Counted from the stretch's first letter, positions 1-7,605 are shown. The stretch: DNA of 18,723 nt from Spirogloea muscicola (GCA_009602725.1 WELB01000336.1:1-18723), one strand, 5' to 3'. Numbers and translations: made by a program. Notes: a model not told the origin generated them from the letters alone.

Positions 1-33
1 CCAACCCCCCGCCGCCCGGCGATCCGCTCCCAT

Positions 34-270
34 GTGGCATCGTACCTGCCCCACGGCGCCTCGTCCTTCGCTGGCCGGGTGGACAAAGAGAAAAGCGCGG
101 CCGCATTGACTGGTGGCTGGGAGAAGCCAGCCCAATTCCTTTTGTTTCAAATACACGAATCCAGCCACCAGTCAATTCGGCCGCGCTTTTCTCAAAAAGG
201 AATGGACAAGGTCAAGAGGAGCCGAATGGCGCAGAAAGCAGGGGACGAAGTGCTAAGACGACAAGGAGGC
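34..270 (-). repeat. hairpin-module cluster at left edge
   Basis: On the minus strand this reads as the unit found throughout the window: a GGCTCCTCTTGACCTTGTCC leader, a GGGCTGGC...CCAGCC stem, then CACCAGTCAATTCGGCCGCG. It lies just 3' of a LINE C-terminus (stop at 273-275), so it can be read as that element's 3' UTR. No protein-coding signal was found. The assignment rests on the near-identical minus-strand unit at 16335-16425. Confidence 0.6.
88..193. repeat. inverted repeat, 33-bp arms
   Basis: Arms 88-120 and 161-193 are reverse complements with one mismatch. Each carries GCGCGGCC and the CACCAGTCAAT block of the hairpin module. The 40-nt loop contains a GCCAGCCC half-stem and TTTCAAATACACGAA, which is the 3' tail of the family A LINE seen at 6397-6905. 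The pattern suggests a module copied in inverted orientation, perhaps together with an extremely short LINE tail insertion. Confidence 0.75.
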
Positions 271-272
271 TC

Positions 273-330
273 TCAGTAACCTCTAGTCAGCAAGTGCAGG
301 TCAGAATAGCTAGAGGGTGGACAAGCGGGG
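273..330 (-). pseudogene. LINE C-terminal end (family B)
   Basis: The minus strand reads SYSDLHLLTRGY then a stop (273-275). This is the C-terminal signature shared by many LINE fragments here. Only the last dozen or so residues are recognisable, and the sequence upstream on the minus strand does not resemble the rest of the LINE domain. It is a relic, not a gene. Confidence 0.55.
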
Positions 331-428
331 CCCCCGGCTTTCGAAATCTTCCTCTCCCCAACCCCCCGAAGGAGCTGTTTTCTTGAAGGATGGATTACCT
401 CTCTCCCAGGACACCTCTCTTTTTTTCT

Positions 429-500
429 GGCCCCCTTAGAACATTGTTCATTCTTTCCTCTGGGCTGCCCAAAAACTGCCATCGCCCTCTTGTGGGCTCA
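429..500 (+). repeat. hairpin module, plus orientation
   Basis: It contains GGCCCCCTTAGAACATTG, TTCATTCTTT and a GGGCTGCCC stem followed by CATCGCCC, matching the order of blocks in the other modules. It abuts the minus-strand LINE C-terminus at 517-556. Confidence 0.5.
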
Positions 501-516
501 AGCAACTACGAAACAC

Positions 517-556
517 TCAGTAACCCCTGCTAAGCAGCCGCAGGTCGGAGAAACAA
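517..556 (-). pseudogene. LINE C-terminal end (family B)
   Basis: The minus strand encodes FSDLRLLSRGY and stops at 517-519. The bases around the stop closely match those around the stop of the family B LINE at 6262, including the CTACGAA(A/G)CACTCAGT context, which supports the same family. Upstream on the minus strand the frame stays open through a hairpin module (to about 735), so a module sits directly before the C-terminal signature. Confidence 0.6.
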
Positions 557-813
557 AGTGCTCGCCCACACAGAAGAGTGGCTGGCAAAGCCAGCCCAAC
601 AAGAATGGACAACATCCCAAGCCAAAGAAAGAGGTGCCGAAAAAGAACTACACTACAGTCCATGCCTTTGGACTGTGTCTGATGTCTTCGTCCTAGTCCA
701 AAGGCATGGACTGTAGTGTAGGGCTTTTTCGGCACCTCTTTCTTTGGCTTGGGATGTTGTCCATTCTTCTTGGGCTGGCTTTGCCAGCCACTCTTCTCTG
801 TGGGCGAGCACTT
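556..813. repeat. 119-bp foldback (inverted repeat)
   Basis: Arm 556-674 and arm 695-813 are reverse complements over 119 bp with about four mismatches, separated by a 20-nt loop (675-694). Each arm holds a full hairpin module (GGGCTGGCTTTGCCAGCC) plus a segment beginning GGCATGGACTGTAGTGTAG. Such high identity indicates a recent inverted duplication. Transcribed, it would form one long double-stranded hairpin. Confidence 0.9.
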
Positions 814-999
814 CTTTGGACTAGGACGAGGAGAAAGTGGTCTCCAAGACTCCTCTGGAAGAGTCTTCGTTCTATCTCAGGGGACCCGCTACCCGGAGAC
901 TAGTTCTCGTTGCTGCGGCTGCTCAGCACGAACGTTGAGCAACCCGGTAGCCGAATGAGTCGCTGTGTCCTTTAGCGACTTCCTGGCCCTCTGGACATC

Positions 1000-1290
1000 G
1001 GACTCTCACTCTATTTCTGGGCTGACCAATCACAGCCATCGCCCTCTACTGGAAGAGTCCTCCTTTTGGCGCCTCTCGGTCCGTTTGTTGTCTCGTGTCT
1101 GGCTGTGTGGTTTTAGGCGCCTTCCGGCTCTTTGGACATTGTCTATTCTTTTTGGGCTGGCCTTTCGAAGCCCTACCTTCCATGGGCGAGCACTTTCTCT
1201 TTTGGACCTTGTACATACTTTTTGGGCTGGCCATCACAGCCCCCCGCCCCTTTGGAAGAGCTCATTCCTCTCTCCTCTCTTTCCTACTGC
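1000..1290 (+). repeat. tandem hairpin modules (three units)
   Basis: Three consecutive plus-oriented units are visible at about 1005-1075, 1118-1198 and 1199-1265. Each has a TTTGGAC..TTGT-CAT leader, CTTTTTGGGCTGGCC (the first reads TTCTGGGCTGACC), an AGCC half-stem and a C-rich block ending near TGGAAGAG or GGGCGAGCAC. Open frames across this stretch are low-complexity and are not believed to be genes. Confidence 0.65.
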
Positions 1291-1479
1291 AAAAATAAAC
1301 GCTGCGGATAGCTAAGCCTGGGCTGCTGGTGGAGCAAGGAAAGGTCGGGATGGCATTCGGATGGGGAACTGGGGCAGCAACGGTGAACTGGCAACCGATA
1401 CTGCAGGGGCAAGGTCCAGGGGTCCGAAAGCCGGAGAAGAGCTCACTACCATTCGTAACAAGAAAGCAAGAGACTGCTA

Positions 1480-1545
1480 AGGATGGCCGCTCAAACCGCA
1501 CTAGCAGCCGCAAGTTGGACATACTGGCAGCCGCATAGAGAGAGA
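1480..1545 (-). pseudogene. LINE C-terminal signature, degraded
   Basis: The minus strand reads SMSNLRLLVRF, a variant of the SDLRLLTRGY/F C-terminus. No stop follows at the usual place and nothing upstream matches the endonuclease-like domain, so only the end of an element survives. A short GA run is adjacent at about 1538-1552. Confidence 0.4.
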
Positions 1546-1559
1546 GAGAGAGCAGCAGT

Positions 1560-1660
1560 CCCCACATCTGGGCTGCCTTTCCCAGCCCGCGCACCCTTGA
1601 AGGAGCTGCTTCTTCTTCTTTCACAGCCATCGCCACTTTGGCAGAGCTTCTTTCCACCCT
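1560..1660 (+). repeat. hairpin modules, plus orientation
   Basis: It contains CTGGGCTGCCTTTCCCAGCCC followed by CACCCTTGAAGGAGCTGCTTC, then a partial second unit CACAGCCATCGCCACTTTGG. The block order matches the tandem modules at 1000-1290. Confidence 0.5.
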
Positions 1661-1734
1661 GCGCAACACTCCCTCTGAAGAAGATCTTATCAAAATAGGC
1701 GATTGCTGATAGGCTAGCCTTGGTGTTCACCTTA

Positions 1735-2110
1735 TACATAATCTTGTGGGCTGACACTTCACAGCTATCGGCCCTTTGTATATCGTCTGGATGGTCTTCC
1801 TTTGCAGCACTTGCCCCCTTTGAAAGAGCTCCTTGTTATTCTGGAGTCGCTGCTTCTTCTCCTAAAGAAGCAGCTTTCCAAAAGGGGGCCATGGTTGTTA
1901 CAGACAAGCGAGCCCATGAAAGAATGAAAGTTGAAGAAAGCCTTTAAGAAAGGAGGGGGGCGATGGCTGTTGACAGCGAAAGAAGAAGCGCGCGTCCCAA
2001 GGGGGCAAGGGCTGGCAAAGAAGTGGCTCTCCCAATGGGGGCAAGGGCTGTGAGAAGCCAGCCCGAAAAGAAGTGACAAAGGGTCGAAGGGCCACAATGT
2101 CGGAGGGGCC
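1735..2110. repeat. hairpin modules in opposite orientations
   Basis: A plus-oriented unit (about 1740-1845, GTGGGCTGACACTTCACAGC) faces several minus-oriented units (about 1875-2100, with AGGGCTGGC and AGCCAGCCC). The turn-round point is a perfect 10-bp stem, GCTGCTTCTT with AAGAAGCAGC (1849-1874). The minus units lie just 3' of the LINE relic at 2140-2535 and fit its 3' UTR. No gene was found. Confidence 0.55.
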
Positions 2111-2139
2111 TGAAATGCTTATGTCAGAACGGGTGGTGG

Positions 2140-2535
2140 ATGGACCACTCAGTAGCTACGAGTGAGGAGCCTCAAATCCGACAGACTAGCTGCCGGAAAC
2201 TATCTCCCTGACGAAAGCTAGAGGCTGCAGCGAGAGCACGGCCAGCACGCAGATGCAAGGCGTGGGCCATGGACCGTTGGAGGGAGACTGACAAACGCAT
2301 GCGATATACCTGGGCCCACGAGCCAGCGGCGTTGAAGTCAGCCGGCTCACCTCGCCTGCGGGACACAGCGCGCCGCGCAAGCCTGGCCAGCAGGTCGAGC
2401 CACTGGGACCCGAGAGCCCCGTGCATATCCACGGCCAGGGGTACGAACTCGTCCCCAGCCGGGTGGTCTGCGTATTTGGCCGCCTTGCAGTGAGCGGCGT
2501 TCACCGCTGCATGGCCAACCCTCGAGGCAGAAAGC
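2140..2535 (-). pseudogene. LINE endonuclease-like domain relic
   Basis: The minus strand encodes KYADHPAGDEFVPLAVDMHG followed by ALGSQWLDLL, MRLSVSLQRSMAHALHLRAG and, after a frameshift, SDLRLLTRSY plus stop near 2141. This is the C-terminal restriction-endonuclease-like region typical of early-branching LINEs such as the R2 and NeSL type. The K..Y motif is kept. The 5' part (zinc finger and first acidic motifs) is missing, as expected from 5' truncation. It closely parallels the relic at 6906-7605. The frameshift marks it as dead. Confidence 0.75.
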
Positions 2536-2544
2536 CCCGGATTG

Positions 2545-2615
2545 GCAGATTGGCAAAAGCCAGCCCACAAGATGATGACAAGGTACAAAGGTGCCGGGCA
2601 AGAAGGGATACGAGT
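2545..2615 (-). repeat. hairpin module, minus orientation
   Basis: It contains TTGGCAAAAGCCAGCCCACA and GACAAGGTACAAAGGTGCC, the minus-strand form of the module. It lies between two minus-strand LINE ends. Confidence 0.5.
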
Positions 2616-2639
2616 AAGATTCCAGCCCAGATTAAGAAA

Positions 2640-2875
2640 AGAGAATGCGGCTGCTGATATTTAAAAATCGGCTGTTAAAAGCCAGCCAGATGCATACAGG
2701 TATTCATGACGGAGCCACAGGCTAGGCAGACGGGGCGCCCTTAGTACCCTCGTGTCAGCAGTAGGAAGTCAGATGAGCTGAGGGGAGGAAGAGCAACCCC
2801 GCTGCGCAAGCCAGAGGCTGCTGCATGGGCGCGACCAGCGCGGCGGTGCAAAGCAAGCGCTTCCAGCCCAGATAA
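2640..2875 (-). pseudogene. LINE 3' end with empty module site
   Basis: The minus strand encodes ALALHRRAGRAHAAASG, then SSDFLLLTRGY and a stop near 2746, followed by a tail including ATGCATCTGGCTGGCTTT and ATCAGCAGCCGCATTC. The same sequence appears on the plus strand at about 3400-3710. The important difference is at 2810-2816, where a single GCCAGAG (CTCTGGC on the minus strand) stands where the plus copy has a 54-bp hairpin module between two CTCTGGC copies. Confidence 0.75.
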
Positions 2876-2900
2876 AGTAGACGTTTGTATTAAGAGATGG

Positions 2901-3026
2901 GTGGACCTCCATTGTCAGCGTGAATCACACACAAGTGTATGACCCAGCCTAGGAGCCACATAGGGAGAAAAAGTGGTCCTCCATCCTCAGCGTGAATCAC
3001 ACACCGAAGTGGGTGAGCCAGCCTAG
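2901..3026. repeat. two-copy direct repeat, 72-bp period
   Basis: Two copies, 2901-2952 and 2973-3026, share GTGG(A/T)CCTCCAT, TCAGCGTGAATCACACAC and CCAGCCTAG with a few differences. No coding function is visible. From here to about 3390 the sequence holds no recognisable gene; 3220-3370 is strongly C-rich. Confidence 0.8.
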
Positions 3027-3394
3027 TGAGGCCACGTGCGAAGCCCAGTCAGCTGTCCTAGTCAGATCGACACAAATAGGCAGTCGACAGGATACGGCAC
3101 GACACCCCCTCGGAAGAGTTTGCTTCTTCTGTTGAAAGAGCTGCTCCGTCTTTGTCCGGCACAGCCAGCGGCCCAAGTCGGAATAGCAGAGCGCACGGGC
3201 GTGCTTTGGGCCCCCTCGCTTGTCAGGCGCACCGTGCGCGCCTCCTCGCTCGCACTTCCGCCACCCCGCCTGGCCACCCGCCCCCTGCTCCCCGCCGGTC
3301 GTCGGCTCACCCTGCCCGCCTGCCGTTCGCCCACGCCGACCCTCCCCCCCGCCCTCCCCCCCCCTTGGGTCTTGTGTCCTGCTACCGCATGAGT

Positions 3395-3710
3395 TTATCT
3401 GTAGCCCTCCCAGCGGTCCCAAGCGCTTGCTTTGCACCGCCGCGCCAGTCGCGCCCTTGCAGCAGCCTCTGGCCTTTCCTTTCGGGCTGGCCTTTCCCAG
3501 CCACCAGTCAATCTGGCCGCGCTTGCTCTCTGGCTTGCGCAGCCGGTTTGCTCTGCCACCCCTCCGCGCATCTGACTTCCTACTGCTGACACGGGGGTAC
3601 AGATCAGAGGCCCCTGTCTGCCAAGCCTGTGGCTCCGTCGTGAGCACCTGAATGCATCTGGCTGGCCTTTGAGTAGCAGAGTATCAGCAGCCGCATTCCG
3701 CTGCCCGCCC
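3395..3710 (+). pseudogene. LINE 3' end with inserted module
   Basis: The plus strand carries the same LINE C-terminus as 2640-2875: QRSQALALHRRASRALAAAS, an in-frame extra segment, then after a frameshift SDFLLLTRGY near 3570-3600, followed by the shared GTGGCTCCGTC, ATGCATCTGGCTGGC and ATCAGCAGCCGCATTC tail. The extra segment is the hairpin module at 3474-3527. Relative to the copy at 2640-2875 this forms an inverted pair about 520 bp apart. Confidence 0.75.
3467..3534 (+). mobile_element. 54-bp hairpin module with 7-bp flanking repeats
   Basis: The segment 3474-3527 contains CGGGCTGGCCTTTCCCAGCC followed by CACCAGTCAATCTGGCCGCG, the core of the repeated module. It is flanked by CTCTGGC at 3467-3473 and at 3528-3534, while the homologous locus (2810-2816, minus strand) has CTCTGGC once and no module. 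That is the pattern of an insertion with target-site duplication. Slippage, or a precise deletion in the other copy, could also produce it. Confidence 0.6.
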
Positions 3711-3933
3711 TCCCTCCACTCCGCACCCCCCCCCCGGGCCCCACACGCGGCGGCACGGCGGATCTCCGGGCGGCTGCTGCCGGGGGGGCGGGAGGGGAAA
3801 GATTCCGGGGCGGGGGTGGCGCGCCAGGTGCAGGCGCAAGTGCATGCACGCGCTGCGGCGCCCGCGGCCTCCGGCCCCTTCTTAAGCCCCCCTCCTCACC
3901 CCTCCCCCCCCACGCCCTCCCTTCGCCCCCGCC

Positions 3934-5144
3934 ATGGCGCGCCTCGCCCTCGCCGCCGCCGCCCTCCTCTCGCTCGCCGCCTCCGCCCTCGCCGCCTGCT
4001 CCCCCGCCACCGCCCGCTACTTCGGCGGGGCCACCTCCGTCACGGCGCTCGAGAACCAGGTGCTGTCCACGTGCTACACCACCTACGGCTGCTACGATGC
4101 CGTCAAGTGAGCCTCCCGCCCCTCCCTACACCCGCCTCTCCTGCCGTGCCGCCGCTCTGCTGTGAATGACGCTGGCAGAGTCAGCGGAGCTGCCTGTCAG
4201 TATCGTGACACCTCACTCCAGGCTTGCAGCTCGGAGCTTGTCGCCATCGACTCACTCGGACCAGGTCTTGCCCGTGACTGACACCCTTCTTCCTGTCTGC
4301 TTCGTCTCCTGGCAGCTCTGGCACGGGCTACAGCGGCTTCAAGAACAACACGTACAAGGTCGCCGCATCCACCACTTCGATGACCACCGCCCAGGAGTCT
4401 GCCCTCGGCTTCACCAAGCTCACCGTGCCGCAGGGCCTGCAATCCTTCTCCGTCCTCTACAACGGCGCCACTGCGCTTACCCTGTCCGCCCAGAGCCTGG
4501 CTGACCTCTACTCTGGCTTCTCCGTCTCGATTGGAGGTGGTGCCATCACCGTCCCTGTCGCCCGCTCCGACACTGGTGCTGGAGCCACGTACGTCTTCAC
4601 CTCCTACTTGAACCTGGCCACTGCCACTGGTCCGCGTCCGTGGCCCTCGAGCAAGGTTGGTGACGTTGTTGCTTGGGGCTCCCCTCGCCTGGTAACCGCC
4701 AGCGGCTCCAACGGCGTGGCCTCATATGTCTTCTCTCATCCGGGCTCGGTCACCTACCTCAGCACCTCAGTCGCGGTCACCTTTGTGACCGGCAACATCC
4801 GCATCGCTGCCACCAACAACAAGGCTGGCCAGAACTACAAGGGCGACTCCTGCTCCATCACTGGCGCGATCCCAGTGTCCTTGCCTGCCGCCACTGCCAC
4901 CTGGTCTGGAGTCAACACCATCTTCCAAGCCGGCTCTGGCGTCTGCCCCATAGTGACCTTCGTTTACCTCTGGGCCCGCACCGCTTACCCCGCCGGTGGA
5001 ACCCCGACCGCCACTATTACCAAGAACTTCCTCACTTCCGTGTTCTCCACGTCGTGCCAGAATGTCCTGCCACCTCTCAACTTTGTTCCAGTCCCCAGTA
5101 GCCTACTCACACAGAACAGGAATGCTATTGCTACCATCCATTAA
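3934..5144 (+). CDS. secreted PstS-like phosphate-binding protein, two exons
   Basis: CDS is 3934-4106 joined to 4316-5144, 333 aa. Exon 1 starts in a strong context (GCCATGG) and encodes a hydrophobic signal peptide (residues 1-21). The mature part resembles bacterial PstS, the periplasmic phosphate-binding subunit of the Pst ABC transporter. Matching segments are GTGYSGFKN with VAASTTSM (61-80), RSDTGAGATYVFTSYL (141-156), SNGVASYVFSHPGSVTYL (189-206) and a later NNKAGQNY. Length fits the family. C47 and C53 may form a disulfide, and NNT (68-70) is a possible glycosylation site, so it probably acts outside the cell or in the secretory pathway. No transporter subunits are nearby. By my unaided alignment, the Asp of the usual ASDA motif is replaced by Thr and the serine of the RSDGSGT loop by Ala, so the ligand may not be phosphate. 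Codon use is extremely GC-rich. The family call is fairly firm; the role is inferred. Confidence 0.8.
4107..4315 (+). other. intron of PstS-like gene
   Basis: The donor is GTGAGC at 4107 and the acceptor CTGGCAG ends at 4315, giving a 209-nt phase-2 intron. The upstream part is pyrimidine-rich and CTGAC at 4278-4282 is a plausible branch site 33-37 nt before the acceptor. Unspliced, exon 1 would stop at TGA 4108-4110. Spliced, the frame joins exactly to the long frame that ends at 5144, and the junction codon AAC encodes N58 within the PstS-like fold. This shows the gene is eukaryotic. Confidence 0.85.
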
Positions 5145-5800
5145 ATGCGTGCTCTTGACAGTTTTGGTTGACATACTGCATAAGAAAGAAGACTCAGCAT
5201 TTTATACTGCTTATAAATCAGATACGCGCTCCAATCTAGACAACTGTCTAGAACGGATGAAAGTCACATTTAACACATTTCTGTGAAACAATACATGGAA
5301 GAGAAACAATGAATTAAGTGGAGAATCTGAGTTATAAATTTTTGACAATAGTCAGTTACTAGTGTGACAAAAATGATCTGATTATGACAAATAACATAAT
5401 AAAATCTCAATAAAATGCAAGGAAATAATTACCCTAAAACCCCTAGAATCCTAAAAACATTGATATGCCTTGAAGAGACAGTTAATTCAAGTAATTATGA
5501 ACCTCTTTCCCTTTTCTCTTCACACAAAAATGTCATGAATTCACAAATCACAACAAAATTGAGCAAAACAATCTTCTATGTTACTGAATTCTTTTATGGA
5601 TATTTCTGACAAAATCACAAATGGTTTGTCGTAAAGAAAGGGCAATCGCATCACAATGTCAAAGCTAGTCCAAATACTTACTTTCCATAAACACATCATA
5701 TCTAGTCTTAATAGTCAAGAAAATGTTAAACATTGTACATTGAACTTGACATTAACTAGTTATATCACTTGAGCAGATTTGTTGGAATAGGTCTCTGTGA
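5145..5800. other. AT-rich gene-free stretch / possible 3' UTR
   Basis: Base composition changes sharply from GC-rich to AT-rich just after the stop at 5144. AATAAA at 5409-5414 could serve as a poly(A) signal for the PstS-like gene. Short frames here have no recognisable domain. I see no RNA gene or repeat. Confidence 0.4.
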
Positions 5801-5821
5801 AGGGAGAAAGAAATAAAGTGT

Positions 5822-5862
5822 CACGTGCACAGAATGTAGCATCTTCATGTAGTATATAAATA
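5822..5862 (+). promoter_or_regulatory. possible promoter: CACGTG box and TATA box
   Basis: CACGTG (5822-5827), a G-box-type element, is followed 25 nt later by TATATAAATA (5853-5862). This spacing looks like a plant-type core promoter. Only a 34-codon frame (5904-6008) follows, containing a (GTC) run, and it resembles nothing known. An alternative is a solo LTR, since TGTTGGAATAGG near 5779 resembles the start of many copia LTRs. Neither is proven. Confidence 0.3.
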
Positions 5863-6129
5863 CCTTTGTACTCACATCAACGACACTTTCCTAAAGCAAA
5901 AAGATGAATAGTATCTTGCGAAAACAGCGTCGTGAGAAACTGTTGAACTTTCGCCTGTTACACATCGTCGTCGTCGTCAAACATTTCTTCTTTCCGCGTG
6001 TGAGGTGAAGTAAATCCGGGCGACAATAAATGTCACTGACAAGCTGCGTGCGTATGAATTTGACAATAGTTTCTACATTTATTTACCAGAATGTCTGATA
6101 CAGGGAGAAGTAACTCTCTATATGGGAAG

Positions 6130-6396
6130 ACGAAAGGGCTTGCCGATTGAGGATAGGGGCTGCAAAGCCAGCCCAAAAAAAATGAACGAAATATGAGAAG
6201 GAGGCCAGGGAAACCCCTAAGAAAATCAAGCACAACAAGTAACAAAGCAGCTACGAAGCACTCAGTGACCCCTGCTAAGCAACCCCATGGCAGAGAAGCT
6301 GGGCTCCTGCAAACGGGTCCCCTGGCCAGAGCCAGAGGCAGCAGCGAAGGCTCTGCTGGCAGGCAGGTGCAGCGCTCGGGCCATAGACCTCTGCAG
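6130..6396 (-). pseudogene. family B LINE, 3' portion (split by insertion)
   Basis: The minus strand from 6396 encodes RSMARALHLPASRAFAAASG and ends LLSRGH with a stop at 6262-6264. It continues exactly where the minus-strand frame at 6906-7605 breaks off, so both are one element interrupted by the plus-strand LINE at 6397-6905. Downstream on the minus strand is the usual hairpin module (TTTTGGGCTGGCTTTGCAGC, about 6155-6180), acting as 3' UTR. Confidence 0.75.
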
Positions 6397-6905
6397 CCTG
6401 AGGCGTATAAAGGTCCAGCGTCAACACACATCGCTGGTCATGCAGTGGGCAGTGCAGAACAAAGGAAGATGCAGCACTACTCCGACTACCCTCGATGCGA
6501 CCAGCTCCTGCCAGCGGCAATCGACATCTATGGCTGTCTGGGTCCTCGATTTCACACCCTCTTCCAAAGAATTGCCAATCTAGGCTACACACGACGTGCA
6601 GATGTGTTTCCGGCTGAAATGGGCTTGCCAGCTGCATATTTGTCGTTCTTGCGACGTCGAGTTTCGGCCTGTTTGCAGCGAGCTCAGGCTAATGCCTTGC
6701 ATCAGAAAGCTGGGCGAGCTCTAGTTGGTGACAGAAGGGCTTCGTACCTGACATCTAGTATTCATGCATCGGTTAGCGACCTTTATGTTTTGACCCGTGG
6801 ATTTTGAGCGGGTCAACCTGCTGTAGGTTATGTAGATATTTAGATGTGCTTGCTTGCCTTTGTACTTGGCCATTGGCCTATGTTTGTTTCAAATACACGA
6901 AACTT
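6397..6905 (+). mobile_element. family A LINE, 5'-truncated insertion
   Basis: The open frame reads EAYKGPASTHIAGHAVGSAE, QRKMQHYSDYPRCDQLLPAA and on to SVSDLYVLTRGF, stop at 6805-6807. It is the end of a restriction-endonuclease-like domain (K..HY motif) with the C-terminal signature. The 3' UTR begins GCGGGTCAACCTGCTGTAGG and ends near TTTCAAATACACGAAA. TCTGCAG flanks the element at 6390-6396 and 6906-6912, a 7-bp target-site duplication. The missing 5' part is typical of target-primed reverse transcription. Nearly identical protein to the copy at 12770-13454. Confidence 0.85.
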
Positions 6906-7605
6906 TCTGCAGCGAGACGGCCAAGCGCATACGGAACACCTGCGCTAGCGACTCGGCTGCAGGAAAGTCCGCCGCCTCCCCATGGAAGCGGCGGACGATG
7001 GCGTGGCGGGCGAGCTGGTTGAGCAGCTCGAGCCACCGAGCGCCCAACGCCCCATGCGTGTCGATAGCCAGCGGGAAGAACTCGTCTTCCCGCGGATGAT
7101 CAGCATACTTGAGCTCCTTGGCCCGAGCGGCGCAGGCGGACGCATACCCGGCCTTGGTGGCACATTGGGCTGGGTGTGAGCGGTCATATGCGTCGGTGGT
7201 CACCACGTCAAGGATAAGACGTGGCCCGCCGGCTTGTGGGGTGGCCACAGGGTCCACGCGACGAAAGTGGAGACCGTCGGCCCGTTGCTGGAGCGGCATG
7301 ACAGCAGAGTTCTCCGCTGCCACCGAGAAGCCAGCCTCCACCAAGATGCCATGCATCGCATCCCGGAGGCGGTCGTGGGCCGCTGTCCGCTCTCCGCCGT
7401 GGGAACAGCGCAGAACATGAGCGGCGAGCTCCCCAGGCTCGGCCCCTCGCTCGCCACATTCACATTGACGCACACCCTGGAGACATGGCGGCGGCAGGCC
7501 CAGGAGGCCGGTGGACGGCACCGCGAAATACCTCGTCCGGGGAAGTGAGGGCGTCGTTGAGGGGAGGCTTCCCCACACAGTGCTGCCGCCAGAGCCAGAT
7601 GCCCT
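6906..7605 (-). pseudogene. family B LINE: zinc finger and endonuclease-like domain
   Basis: The minus strand encodes, in order, PPLNDALTSPDEVFRGAVHR, a frameshift, LLGLPPPCLQGVRQCECGER, an H-x3-C (HVLRC), the AAHDRLRD motif, LILDVVTTDAYD, AKELKYADHPREDEFFPLAI, DTHGALGARW and MRLAVSLQ, where it meets the plus-strand insertion. The Cys/His finger followed by an endonuclease-like core with D and K..Y motifs is the C-terminal layout of R2/NeSL-type LINEs. The reverse transcriptase itself is absent. The frameshift near 7510-7530 and the insertion show it is inactive. Confidence 0.8.

Noticed and set aside
1262-1693. 143-codon minus-strand frame as a gene
   Set aside because: Only the short LINE C-terminal signature inside it is recognisable; the rest is low-confidence chance frame.
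2997-3647. 216-codon minus-strand frame
   Set aside because: It is Gly/Arg-rich, runs antisense through the C-rich tract and the plus-strand LINE end, and has no domain.
3669-4169. 166-codon plus-strand frame overlapping exon 1
   Set aside because: It is Pro/Arg/Ala-rich and arises from GC-rich sequence read in the wrong frame. The exon 1 frame beginning at 3934 gives a signal peptide and splices correctly.
4316-5144. Bacterial origin of the contig
   Set aside because: The spliced frame, copia/gypsy/LINE relics and absence of operons argue for a eukaryotic nuclear genome.
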